NCBI RefSeq assembly: GCF_000247815.1
Contig: NW_004775927.1
Coordinates: 186,001 to 250,000 of the forward strand
Length of the DNA stretch: 64,000 nucleotides
DNA from: Ficedula albicollis
Lineage: Eukaryota > Chordata > Aves > Passeriformes > Muscicapidae
Reading direction: 5' to 3'
Part shown: positions 26,936 to 41,382 of the stretch, piece after piece
How the letters are laid out: the number at the start of each line of letters is the position of its first letter
Numbering within the stretch: the first letter of the stretch is position 1
The notes under the pieces: model-generated
The model's database searches: none
The model's input: only the letters and a program-made list of their open reading frames with translations
What the model was told of the DNA's origin: nothing
Made by a program: the position numbers and the translations under genes

Positions 26936-27570
26936 GAGAAAAAAGCACAGGTGAAAGGGATTTGGATTGCTTGTGGAGAGTAGGCTCAGTGTGAGTCAGC
27001 AGTGTGTGCCCAGGTAGCCAGCAGAGCAAGCCGCATTTCAGCATGCACCACACACAGCATCACCAGCCAGTCAAAAAATAGGATCATCCTGCTCGATTGA
27101 GCAGTGGTGTGGCCTCACCCCAAGTCCTGTATGCACTGTTGGGCACCAGAATTTACAAAGAATGTGAAGGTCCATGAATACATCCAGAGGAGGAGAACAA
27201 ATCTGCTGGAAGAGTTGGAAGTCATATCTTGTAGAGGAGTGGCTGAGAACTCAGTTTGACTAGCTTGGAGAAAAGGAGGCTGAGGAGTGAGCTGATGGCC
27301 TTTACAGCTTCCTGACAAGGGAAGTGGTGAGGGACATGCTGATCTTTTCTCTCTGGGATTCAAGGACTAGAATTTCAATATCAAGAGGATGGTCAAGCCC
27401 TGAAACAGGCCTATCAGACAGGTTTTTAATGCTCCATGCCTGCCAGTGCCTTAAAAGGAAACCTTTGGTCAATAGCCTTCAAAATATTTGGTGTATTGGT
27501 CAGTTCTTGAAGTGTTCAGAGTCTTAAACTAAATGGTCACTGGAGGTCACTTACAACTGGGTCTTCCTTA
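26936..27570 (+). mobile_element. CR1 LINE 3'-region fragment, sense
   Basis: The + strand follows CR1 ORF2 C-terminal and 3' UTR order. It shows GAGTCAGCAGTGTGTGCCCAGG, GATCATCCTGCT, CCTCACCCCAAGTCCTGT, TTGGAGAAAAGGAGGCTGAGGAG and CTAAATGGTCACTGGAGGTCACTTACAACTGGG near the end. The frame is broken by stops and indels. The terminal octamer repeats are absent or eroded. Confidence 0.75.
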
Positions 27571-27689
27571 TTCCAAACAAATGTTTGTAAAAGCTGCTGA
27601 AACAAATGAAACCAAAATGTGTTTTTCTGACATTGCTGCCTCTTCAGAAATGTTTGCTACATTTCCAGTGGCAATGTTTTCTCTTCTGG

Positions 27690-28140
27690 GACTTCAGCCA
27701 GCATCCTTTCACCGACTTGTAATTGTTGTGCTCTGGGTTGTGGTCACTCAGGTCTTGAAAGCCTTCAGACTCAGGGATACCACAAACTCTCCGGGCAGCT
27801 CACTCCTCTTCAGTGCTTAATGATTCTCATGGGGATTTTGATTCCTCTTACCTATCTCCAGCTTGAATCTTTCTAGTTTCACAAGATGCTCCTTTCTCTC
27901 ATTTCCTGGTCAGGAAGTGCTAGGAAGAGACTGTTCCCATCCCCGCTATGGGACTGTGGTGTGCTATCTGGTGCTCCAACACCTCCTCTGCTCCACAATG
28001 AAGCCCCAGCTCCACAGACACTCCTTGACTCTCCTGAGCCATTCTTGTTTGCTCTTTCTCTTTCCTTCCTGGGATCCCAGCAGGGTACAATGTCCAGATG
28101 AGGTCTGATGAGTGTTGAGCAGAGGAGATCACTTTCATAA
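27690..28140 (-). mobile_element. CR1-like fragment, antisense, another lineage
   Basis: The plus strand resembles the antisense 3' region of a diverged CR1. The clearest part is its end, where CAGGGTACAATGTCCAGATGAGGTCTGATGAG precedes TTGAGCAGAGGAGATCACTT. It lies about 120 bp from a plus-strand CR1, so these are separate insertions in opposite orientation. Overlapping 70-80 codon frames are coincidental. Confidence 0.5.
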
Positions 28141-31100
28141 ATTTATATTAAAACCTGAGTTTTGCTAATACCTCTGACAATGATTCTTTGAGCAGCATAG
28201 CCACTCTTTTGTGACACTTGAGTGTACAAATATTTTTTTATCTAAAGGCTTGTTTCACTCCATTCATTCCTTTTTATTCTTCTCTAAAATTGTATTTTCT
28301 ATCAAGGCTCTGAACAAGAAGTCCCCTGCATTTAGGTACAACTCTCAGTCATCCACAGGCAGCATCTTTTCCCACCACTGCTTCCCATCTGTTGATGTCA
28401 GTCCCATGAACTATTGTCAATCACCTTAGTGTCTGTTACCTATCCAGCTGCTCAGCAAAATTTATCATAGTGTTATTTCTTTAGTTATTTAAACTATTGG
28501 CAGGAAAAATTGCTTCTGTGTGGTAACTGATAAATTATCACACTTCACTTGCTCAATAGGATGTAATAGAAATCATAGAAATATAGCAGTATAAGACAAA
28601 AATGAGACAGTAGGTCATGAAGTGAAGCAGTAGAGCAATGAAGAGCATTTTAGCCTAAAGACTGCTTTGTGAAGACTTGTGCTGATTACAGTCTTCTGGA
28701 ACAGGCCCCCAGTTTTACTAATTGGAATATTACAATGCATACTCCTTGACATAGCTTTGTCAAGTGAGATGTGCTAAAAACAGAGACATAATTTTCACTT
28801 TTACTTTGTTTTACCAAGCACCCTGAGGAAATCAGTATCCTCATCAGTAAAATGGGAAAAGTAGTACTTATCCACCTTTGACAACTGCATCGTGACCCAA
28901 GGATCAAAGTGCTATGCATAACTAAGTATTTTTAGTATTACTACTTTGATGTGTAAATCACAGACACAATTGGCTGTAACTGTCTTTGAAGTTGTTCTGA
29001 AAAATTATACCATATTTCTCTTCAGCAGTAATTTAATTTGTGAATTAGTGACATGACAGACCATAAGAATCTGTTTGGAAACCTTCCAATGGGTTTTCTC
29101 AATGTGTCTGCTGTGAACATGCACTTAGTGTTCAGTAGGCAGTAAATGTCCTCAAATTATCATTATTCATTGCACCATTTTCTCAGTGAAAGAATTTGTG
29201 TAATTATTGTTAATATGAATAATTTTATGATCTGGTTCAATTATCATATATTATATTTACAAAACCAAAATTGTTAATCATTTAACCTAGCTGCTCCCAC
29301 CTTCAGACTTGTTTAGTATGGATGCAGTCTTCCTTGGAACTAGGCAGATGTGCTACAGGCCAGCAGACTTCTGAAGCCTACAGAAAATACATGTCAGTAG
29401 TCCCTGGACCACCCAGTGAATTTAATTGTTCAAACAATTACATCATCTTCCAAAAGGAAAATTCAAAAAGAGACATGATGTCCTTATTTTGCCACTCCCA
29501 CATAACCACTTTTCCTGTGTGCATGTGTTTCCGAGTGTTGCATAAAAGGGTTAAAATGGTGTTAGCTGAAAAATTTTGATACATATTAATCAATAAATTA
29601 CTTTTCATCCTTCCATATGCAAATCTAATACTATGATTGAAAAAAAATATTTCAAATAATTTTCAAGTTTGTGGAGTATTACTGAAACAAAGATTTTAAA
29701 GATCAAGTGACAAGTCAAAGTAAAAGCAGACTTCATATGGCATCATAGTTTGATAAAGAAAAACTTTGAGATTGTGGCACTCCATGTTTATGATGTTCAA
29801 GACACTTTGAAAATCAAACTAATTTCTACAGGATTAACCATGTTAGATCATGTGACCAGGTAGTTTGAGAAATGGCCGGAATGGTTTTCAGTAAGAAGGA
29901 AAAGAATAAAAGACTCTATTTTTCAAAATCTTTTGCTGGTATTTAAAATACAAAAATTGCAGCAGCCATTCTTTTAATGAATGTTACAATATTAAATATT
30001 TTCTACCATTAAATCTTCTTTGACACTATCACACTATTGTTATTCTACTACAAAAATAGCTTCTAGTGTGTAAGGATAAATTTAAAGCATTGCTAAGCTA
30101 AACATATGTCTGAATCAATAAATAAAATAATACTGGTTTTATTTCATTCTAGATTTTTTCTTGACTTTCTATGCAGAAGTGTTGTTTTACAAAAGCTGCT
30201 TCAGATTAAAGTTAAGAAGGTATAAATAGCCAAAACCTCTTTTCCTTACTTTAGCACATTTAAAATTGCAGAATTTGTGACTTGCAAACTGTAGAGCCAA
30301 TTGTCTCCACTAGGGCTTAGTTTGCAGTTCCTATCAGATTTTAAACACAATACTGATGACAGTTTGTCATCATATACAGGAATAAATAGAAGATATTGTA
30401 ACAAACATAATTTTAAACTACAGATTCATAATTGAGATTCCAATAGAAAACTTAAGTTTTTGACTTCAGAAATCGAAATTCTTCAGTGGCAGTTTTATAT
30501 ATAAACATTTTAGTTGTCTCTACTTAAAAAGAATCCATAATGCTCCAGTTCCTAGAATGAATACTTTGTTTCTTAATTGTGTTGATATGTCTGGTCAGCC
30601 TTCTGCTGGAAATATATTTTTTAAATACACAGGAGTGTTGTCATCTCAGGAGATAAGAACTGTCACATAAATGATTAAAATAGGCAAGGTGGTAAGTTAT
30701 TAACAGACAGACTATACTCATTGTCTTCTACTGAGAAATCAGTGGCAAAAAGGATGTTCTAATTATCTAATCTATCATCCTGTCAATGATTTTTCTTAAC
30801 TTTTCCAATGTTTTGAGACATTTGAGATAATTCAGGTTTATTTTCCATCACAGTGAAATGCTATGGCTAAACACTCCTGATTATCTTCCACTCCATATTC
30901 AATTACTCAACATTACCCTATTATTTTTAATAATACACTAGGTTATTCTAGCCTAAATTTCCTTTGATTTTGTACTTATGCAGATAGGTATTTTTGAATC
31001 AAGAATGGTATGAAAATTCAGAAAGTATCCACAGAATGATATTTCTATTTTTAAATGTTGAATGATTCCATTTCATTTTCTGACTACCCACAGTGTCCAG

Positions 31101-32587
31101 AGGAAGTGGAAGTGCAACAGTTCAGGCATTCAGACGGAATGCTGTGTTTTACAATGCGGACATAGACTGCACGATTAACTGAGGTTGTAGGGAAGAAGGT
31201 AGACACTACAGCACCTAACTATCACCTTAATGGTAAGACATTGTACTTCAGACAGAATGTAGCCGAATGAATGTACATTCAGACAGAATGCCCAGATAAA
31301 ACAGAAGAAAATAATTGCATGTGATTTGAAGAAACTGTAATACTCTGAAATATACTCCCTTAATCATAGATAGAATACACTTGAGAAAACCTTTACGGAA
31401 TATGTTCAAATTGAGGAAAAGCTCTTTTGATACAAGCACATTTTGGTAGGACTTTTGACTTAGGGCACCACTGGCAGTAGCTCTCAGTGACCCTGGCAAG
31501 TTTACCATGCATTTGTGATTCTATTCTGCTCATGGAGGACCAGGAATTCTAAACCTGTGACTGGTGGCCCTGTACATAAAATTTTCTGTGATGATTTCTG
31601 CTTTGGAACTTCTGCTGGGAAACAGCTATGGGAAAAAATCTAATCCCATTTAAAGTTTGTCTACACATCTGCAAAAGACATGTTTCTCCGGGTGACTTTT
31701 CCTTTGCCAGATACACCTTTGGAGGCAATCACATCACAATCATCGCTGTTATGATGGGGAGGATTATTTTTGTAGAATCAATTGCTTTCTCTCTTGTTTA
31801 TATTGTCATATATCCAGTCATCCACCTGCAGATATCACTAAGGAGATTTCCTAAGTGCTACATCTGTAAATTATGTTTGATGTCTCTGGTAATCAAACCA
31901 TGCACTTTCATCTATGCATTATGTGAAATTATGTTTCAGGGAATAAGTTATGGATTTTAAGAGCACAGCAATTTTTAATTGCTAACCTTCCAGAAAATTT
32001 CATCACATAGGACAAAGGTGCTCAAAGAGCTTACAGTTCAAGAAGAATAGACTCTGATACTTGCTGTTGATGTTCATGATACAGTATTAGGAAACACAAT
32101 AAGTACTTAAATTTCTATTTTTCTTCTCACTAAACAAAAATTTTAGCAAGGAGATTCACTTAATAAAGTTTGAATAATAATTTTCCTTAGCTTAGAATTT
32201 AATAGCTTTAGGTTTGTTTAGAAATTAAGACAGAGTTGCAGTTCTGATAAAGTAAGATCCTTTTAGGTGAATTTAATATTATGCTTGACAGGATAGAGTG
32301 TGGTTTTATTCCAACAATATCAGAACACACTATTTAAATCACATATCATTTTTCACTGAGATGTTGTCTTTCTAAAATTAAGAAGTCATATTTAAATTTT
32401 TTTAAAAAGGTTAATTTGTTGACCTCAAGTTTGTTTAATTGCTACTAATGCATTCATGCTAATTAAGCATGCTTTCTCAACAATTCCAGGAGGAAAAAAT
32501 AAAGCCTTTAACGTTCCTCCTAATCCAGTGCCTTGGGCTGTAGGATTCTAATTCTTCTACTTTAATCTACCAATTATATGCATTATA
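28141..32587. other. About 4.4 kb of unique AT-rich sequence
   Basis: No gene recognised. TTCAGAC(A/G)GAATG occurs three times at 31129, 31247 and 31278, an unexplained local motif. A 110-codon + frame at 31628-31960 has no recognisable similarity or signals. Confidence 0.4.
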
Positions 32588-34201
32588 GCAACAAATATGT
32601 CACAAAGAATCTGTCATTTCAGCAGCCCTTCACCTGCCATTGCTTTAAATCCTATTAAAATACACAAGGCAGTATCTTTCCTTAAAATGTCAAAAGGAAA
32701 AACTGACTAAAACATTATCAGCATTTTCCTGCTGATGAGACTTTAAAATCTTCAATCTCAGTTGTCCTTGCATAATAGTAAATATAACATTGAGGAAGTA
32801 CAGAGTTACTTCACACAATAAATATGTTTTATCCCTTAGATATGATTTGCCGTTTTTAACTGTCAGTCCTTCTCTTTTAAACATTTATAATGGTCTTAAA
32901 ATTTTGCTCTACTCAATTATAAAAGAGTTCTTCTCGTATTTTGCAGGTGCATCTCTGTTAATAATCTGCACAGACCCAGCCTATTAAAGTGATAGAAAAG
33001 AGTGCATTTGAATTTCCTTCTATGAATTTGTTGTTTATGGAGAAAGTTTTGACAGCCTGAAATTGCAGTAGAGGTTTGTATCTTTCTGAAACAGTGGGAT
33101 TTATTGACTAAGACTTTTATGGTGACTTAGTCTGCATCAGAATTTAACTCTCTGTACCACACAAGGTAGCTTTCCAGTACCAATGCAATCTTTGAACACA
33201 AAGTTAAAAATGAGAAGCAGTACCTCGATACCCCCAGCAGAGCAAAGACTATTGTGATTTTTTACAACATGCATTCAGTATGACTTGTGTGCTTTTTTAT
33301 TTGATTTTATTTTTTATTTTATTTTTTTGCCTCATAATTTGTGACCACAAAACAAAGTCATATTTATTTGGTTTTATTATANCCACAAAACAAAGTCATA
33401 TTTATTTGGTTTTATTATAGCAACAAATATGTCACAAAGAATCTGTCATTTCAGCAGCCCTTCACCTGCCATTGCTTTAAATCCTATTAAAATACACAAG
33501 GCAGTATCTTTCCTTAAAATGTCAAAAGGAAAAACTGACTAAAACATTATCAGCATTTTCCTGCTGATGAGACTTTAAAATCTTCAATCTCAGTTGTCCT
33601 TGCATAATAGTAAATATAACATTGAGGAAGTACAGAGTTACTTCACACAATAAATATGTTTTATCCCTTAGATATGATTTGCCGTTTTTAACTGTCAGTC
33701 CTTCTCTTTTAAACATTTATAATGGTCTTAAAATTTTGCTCTACTCAATTATAAAAGAGTTCTTCTCGTATTTTGCAGGTGCATCTCTGTTAATAATCTG
33801 CACAGACCCAGCCTATTAAAGTGATAGAAAAGAGTGCATTTGAATTTCCTTCTATGAATTTGTTGTTTATGGAGAAAGTTTTGACAGCCTGAAATTGCAG
33901 TAGAGGTTTGTATCTTTCTGAAACAGTGGGATTTATTGACTAAGACTTTTATGGTGACTTAGTCTGCATCAGAATTTAACTCTCTGTACCACACAAGGTA
34001 GCTTTCCAGTACCAATGCAATCTTTGAACACAAAGTTAAAAATGAGAAGCAGTACCTCGATACCCCCAGCAGAGCAAAGACTATTGTGATTTTTTACAAC
34101 ATGCATTCAGTATGACTTGTGTGCTTTTTTATTTGATTTTATTTTTTATTTTATTTTTTTGCCTCATAATTTGTGACCACAAAACAAAGTCATATTTATT
34201 T
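32588..34201. repeat. 794-bp tandem duplication spanning an assembly gap
   Basis: Segment 32588-33381 recurs from 33420 to about 34201. As given, the period is 832 bp. The 37 bases before the N (33345-33381) are repeated exactly after it (33383-33419). Removing that overlap and the N leaves a direct head-to-tail junction with a 794-bp period. The copies look identical until the tail, where one has GGTTTTATTATA and the other a T run. Confidence 0.9.
33382..33382. other. Single N: contig join
   Basis: The only ambiguous base in the window. It is flanked by 37 identical bases on each side, the signature of two contig ends that overlap but were not merged. Confidence 0.9.
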
Positions 34202-36233
34202 GTTTTTTTTATATTTTTCTTATTCTGGGTCATTTTAGTAATAAAAAATATTGTTTGAGAAATAGTGAGGAAAAATCTTATAATCAATAGTTCTTGTGCT
34301 TTCCACAACATTAAGTGAAACAAAAAGGTCTTTTCATCTGAAAATATTAAATTTAGAAAAATGGTGAAAGATAATTATGATATTTTCATGTCCATATTTT
34401 ATATGGTATCGACTGGACTATACAAATAGATATAATCACATAATTCACCAGAATATGGTATTTTATGCTTATACTTTTCTGTGGAGCTATCACATGAGTA
34501 AAAATTGCATACTCATCTCATAAACCCTTATTTTTTTTTCTGATTTATTTGATGGTTTTTGAAAAAGAAGATCTTTTTGGTTGTTTTGATTTAAAGTGCA
34601 TGTAAATTATGGATATATGAAAATTCATTCAAATCTATCTGTATTATAATAGACAAGATTTTCCCAAACTTCAGGTCTGAAAATCAGTCGAGAGAAATTG
34701 AATGCAAATCTAATTACATATGAATTTCCGCTTTTATAAAGTACCTAGGCAAATAAAAGTTGCCCTTTTTATGAGGAAGAGCCCAGCCTCTAATCAGGCT
34801 AGAAAAAAAAAACAATTCTGATGTATGTTATGCATAGAATGTAACACAATAGTACTATCAAATTTTTGTCAGACAATTAAACTTTATGCCAAGCTAATTC
34901 AATTTTGTTACTGTTTTATTAAGTTCTACAAAAACATCCAATATCTGTTGTCTTCAGTAAATCATAAGTTTCACAAAGCCTTCCTTTACTCAGACTCCTT
35001 GTTCTGCTATTTTGATATATTAAATATCAAGCAAAAAATTTTCAGGGTCATAAATCTAGAGTGATAAAATTAATCTTATTGCTGAAGAGGAATAAATATT
35101 TTATTGCAATTTTATGAGTTTTTGTTCCCTTTTCACTTGCAAGTAGGTATTGTTTAGTTGTACAAATACATTTAGCTGCTAAAAAATGTATTAGAAACAG
35201 TACAGCAGTAATAGAATTCATATCTACAAAGCTGTTCACTTCTCAGAATGAAGGTCCAAGAATATCTGAAGGAAACCTTAAAAGATAATATTGTTAAAAA
35301 TAGTATTACACTGATTGTTTTTCTTACATTTTAAACTCCAGGAGTAATTTTACTCCTATTAGTAATTTTACAATGGAATTTTTCTGAAATTGTACCTGAA
35401 AGATAGCTATGCATTCTAATTTACTGCACTTAAATGAAATGTGCAATCCTAGAAATCAGAAACGCTAATCTAATTCTTCAAGCACTTAAATGAAATGTGC
35501 AATCCTAGAAATCCGAAACGCTAATCTAATTCTTCATTTTTTTTCATTTTTTTTCTTGGAAACCCAAGAAGATTTTTAGATTGGAGATGTCCATGACATG
35601 ATTGCATCTTTATCTGAGGTGCTAAGCATTTGCAGAAATGATTCACTTTATACACGCCTACCACAATATACACTGCATTCAAATCCACATTATCTGATAC
35701 ACAATGAACACGCTGTTTGTCACAGGTAAGGAATGTACTGGGGAGAAAGGAATGTACAGGCAGGAATTTCCACTGGAGTAGAAACAAATGGAGAGAGATC
35801 ACAGGATATATAACATATACAGTGCGATATGTTCTACAGAGGGAATTACTTCCTTCAGAGTAGCTGCAGATAAGTAAAGTATGTCAGTTTTCTGCTATGG
35901 TAATGTGTTGCACAGTCACTCACAAGCATCTACAATGACTCTAAAAGCTTCATTACAATTTGGCAAACATTATGTGAAGTTTGCACAGACTGTGATTTTT
36001 CCCAGGCCCAGAGTTTCCAAACACAGAGTTAGTTAATTCAGTGATTTGGTGTACTGCTAAAAGTATGCAGATCAACAGATGAAAATGGTAGCGTGGCCAA
36101 ATCTGAAGAGATAACCCATAATGTCTTAACAAAACATTGTCACCAGAAAAATGTATCTTCCTCAGAAATGCACAGAAACACTATGAAGGATCACAGATCC
36201 AGAGCATTCGCAGTTTGGGGACTTTTTCTTCAC
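34202..36233. other. Unique AT-rich sequence with one 56-bp doublet
   Basis: No gene recognised. An octamer ATGCAAAT (34702-34709) sits next to TAATTA (34711-34716), a POU/homeodomain-type pair that may be chance in AT-rich DNA. Confidence 0.35.
35426..35537. repeat. 56-bp tandem doublet
   Basis: Copies 35426-35481 and 35482-35537 are head to tail with one difference (AATCAGAAA versus AATCCGAAA). Confidence 0.92.
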
Positions 36234-38269
<2,036 letters not shown>

Positions 38270-40270
38270 AGACTGCCTATAGCCCAGATCAGGTGCCTGT
38301 ATATCAATGCATGGAACATGGGCAACAAACAAGGAGCTGGAAGTCACCATGCAGCTAGAAAGTTGTGACCTTTTGGCCATTATTGAAACTTGCTGGATGA
38401 ATCCCACAACTGAAATGTACTATTGATGGTTACGGGGCAGAAGGAGGGGTGGAGGGTTTCCCTCCTACATTAGTAGATGGATGGAGTGTGAAGAGTTGCC
38501 TCTGCAGAAGAGCCATGGGCAAGTCAAAGCCCTGTGGGCAAGAATCAGTGACTGAGGCAGCAAAGGGAGCCTTGTGGGTGGGTCTACTACAGCCCCTGAT
38601 CAAGCCAGCCTGCTGGTGCAGCCTGCTGGCTCCAGCTGCAGGAGGCACCACTCCCACTGGCTCTTATCCTGCTGGGCAGCTTTGACCACCCTGATCTTCT
38701 GGGAAAATAGCACAGAGAGCTGTAGGAGATCCAGGAGACTGCTGGAATGCATGGAGGATAACTTCCCAGGTTATTACCCAGGTAATAGACAGCCCTACCA
38801 GACAGGATGTGATACTGGATCTGTTGGTCACCAGCACAAGTGAGCTAATTGGGAACATCAAGACTGGAGGCAGCCCAGGCTGCAGTGACCCTGCATTTGT
38901 TAAATTTGCACTACTATCCCTATATGGGTCAGATAAGGAGTGAAATTAGGTCCCTGAAATTTAGGAGAGCAAACTTCCAGCTCTTGAGGGGAAAGAGTCA
39001 ATTGGATCCCCCAGGAGACTGCCCTCATGGATAAGAGATTGAAACAGGGCTGACAGATCTTTAGGGAAGTCTCCAATAAAGAACAAGAGCTAGGAATTCC
39101 CAAGAGCTAAAAATCATTCAGGGAAAGCAAGAGGTTGTGTGGCTGGCAGGGAACAGTTGATCAAAATAAAGGGAAGATGCAAATGCACAGAGTGGAAACA
39201 AGGACAGGTGATCTGTGAAGGGCATGGAGATGAAGGTCAGTTATGCAGGGATGGGGTAGGGAAGGCCAAGACCAAACTGGGACTGAACCTGTCAAACAAA
39301 TGCAATGAATAACAAGAAGTCTTCTACAGATATGTTAACCAGAAAAGGAAGTTCAAAGAAGGTGTACTCCTCGACAAACAATTATGGAAAACTGATAACA
39401 ATGGATGAGAAGAAGTCTGAAGTAGTTATCTTTTTTACTCAGTTTTCAGTTAAAATCTCTCTTCCCACACCTCCCAAGTGGCTAGAGACTGGGGAAGCAA
39501 AGTTGCTTCCACTGTAAGTAAAGATCATATTTGCGACTGAGAATTCTAAATGTACATAAGTCAATGGGACCTCATGAGGTGTATCCCAGAGTCCTGACAG
39601 AATTGGCTGAGGTATTTGCCAAGCTATGGTCCATCCTGTTTGAGAAGTCATGACAGTCAGGTGAAGTCCTAGGGAACTGGAAAGGGGGAAATGTTGTACC
39701 CATCTTTTTACAGGGTAGAAATGAGGACCCTGGGAAGCCTCCCCTCTGTGCCAGGAATGATTCTGTAACTGGCCCTCCTAGAAGCTGTGCTAAAGTGGAG
39801 GGAGAACAGGGAGATGATTCAGGACACTCAGCATGAGTTCTCCAACATCTTTCTCTCTAAAGCAGAGATGGATTTGATGGGCAGACTATTAGACGGATAA
39901 GTTGTTGGATGGTCACATCCAGAGGGTAGTGCTCAGTGGCACAAAGTCCAGTGGACATCAGTGACAAATTGTGGCCCTCGAGGATCTGCACTGGGTCCAG
40001 TGATTTAGTACATTCATCAATGACACAGACAAGGGGAGCAAGTGCACCCTCGGGAAATTTGCTGATGATATGGAGCTGAGTGGGGCTGCTGCTGTACCTG
40101 AAGGACAGGATGCCATCCAGAGACCTGGAGAAATTCTAGATGTGGGTCCATTGGAATCTCATGCCATCTAACAAGGCCAAGCTGCTGCATCTGAGTTGGA
40201 GCAATCCTCAGTACCAACACAGGCTGTGGGATGAACAGATCCAGAGCAGCCCTGGGGAGAACGACCTGAG
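38270..40270 (+). pseudogene. CR1 LINE ORF2 remnant, endonuclease to RT, 5' part
   Basis: A plus-strand, nearly colinear but frame-broken CR1 ORF2. The apurinic-type endonuclease start is recognisable at about 38296-38345, encoding a CLYINAWNMGNKQ-like stretch. Later come AACTTCCCAGG and GGATGTGATACTGG, matching the mid-endonuclease region. A TTCTACAGATATGTTAACCAGAAAAGG stretch near 39320 matches the linker before RT. The RT begins near 39550 (TCAATGGGACCTCATGAGG). The RT catalytic motif FADD is still encoded at 40058-40069. Stops and indels occur throughout. It is cut at 40270 by an LTR and resumes at 41043. Confidence 0.8.
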
Positions 40271-41042
40271 TGTTGAGCTATTTATGGGTTTAGGTCTTCA
40301 AAGAGGCAAGAGCAGTTGTTGGTTGCTGTATATTTGTTTATTACAGAAGCATTTCCATCTCAGAGACAAAGGGTCCCAAATAGGAGCAGCAGCGGCTCTC
40401 TGGTATAAAGTTCCAAGTAGAAACAAAAGCTGCAGCCTGGTATAAAGTCCCAAACAAAGGCAGAATTTGCAGCAGATCCCTTCTTTTTCCAGGCAGCGAT
40501 GATGGTGGTGAAGGAGAGAGAACGAGAGAGCTCTCACCCCAATACATGGATTTTTATTTGTTAATTACCTAATGAGCTAAAAACATGAACGTAATACATT
40601 TCTTCTAATTAGAATTCTTCCTATTAGAATTCTAGCTCTATAATATGAAAGTAGTGTTAATTATTATGTATAGCATGCACATATAGTTTTATCTATTCAC
40701 TCAAATAGTTCTATCTGTTCTATCTGAAAAATGTAAGCAATGTTCTTATTATGTTTCCATTATGTCTGGGGCTAAGTTTCTGAGCTCTCACCGAGGCTAA
40801 CACTTTACACTACTTTCTAGGGCTTTTTACTTAAAACATATTCTTACTTACTTAAAACTTATACTTCTATTTCATATCTATGTGAATTAATAATATTTCT
40901 ACTTACTTAAAACTAAAGCTTGCACCTCTATTTCATGTCTGTGTAGCTTAATATACTTTAATTTCTCTAAAGCTTTTAATTAAATCCCTGCATTCTGATC
41001 TCCAAGGGACTTAGAGAGGCTTCTGTTTTACACTCACCAACA
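40271..41042 (-). mobile_element. ERVK-like solo LTR inserted in CR1, 772 bp
   Basis: The element runs TGTTGAGC...CACCAACA on the + strand, so both ends carry TGTTG/CAACA inverted termini. On the minus strand it begins TGTTGGTGAGTG and carries AATAAA at 40337-40342 in the CTGTAATAAACAAATATA context close to its 3' end, as expected for an LTR in minus orientation. It is flanked by CCTGAG (40265-40270) and CTTGGT (41043-41048). These look like degraded copies of one 6-bp target duplication, since CR1 normally has CCTGGG there. Six-base duplications fit ERVK-type insertion. No internal region remains. Confidence 0.78.
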
Positions 41043-41380
41043 CTTGGTGGTGCTGGTGGAGGAGAGGCTGCACATGACCCAGCCATGGGCACTCACAGCC
41101 CATGAAAAGCCAAATGTGTCCTGGGCTGCATCTGAAACAATATGGCCAGCAAGGTGAGAGAGGGGATTGTGCCACTCTGCTTTGCTCTGGTGATACCCCA
41201 GCAGTGACCTGTTTTAGTGAGTTCAGAAGAGGGACGCCAAGTTTTTAGAAGGATAGAGCACGTCTCCTATGAAGAAAGGCTAAGAGTATTATCATTGTTC
41301 AGCCTAGAAGAGAGAAAGCTTCAGATTGACCTAATTGCAGCTTTCCAGTAACTGAAGGGAGTCTGCAAGAAAAAAGGTGC
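41043..41380 (+). pseudogene. CR1 ORF2 remnant, continuation after the LTR
   Basis: CR1 resumes in register: GTGCTGGTGGAGGAGAGGCTG, then TGTCCTGGGCTGCATCTGAAACAATATGGCCAGCAAGG, then GAGCACGTCTCCTATGAAGAAAGGCT and TTGTTCAGCCTAGAAGAGAGAAAGCTT. It stops at about 41380, where sequence changes to antisense ERVL pol. The CR1 3' end is missing. Confidence 0.8.
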
Positions 41381-41382
41381 TC

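Noticed and set aside
31628..31960. 110-codon + frame with hydrophobic stretches resembling a small membrane protein
   Set aside because: Hydrophobic runs are expected from T-rich codons. No family similarity or splice context.
32690..33819. Two pairs of identical small frames
   Set aside because: They are identical because the sequence is duplicated around the N gap, not because of a gene family.
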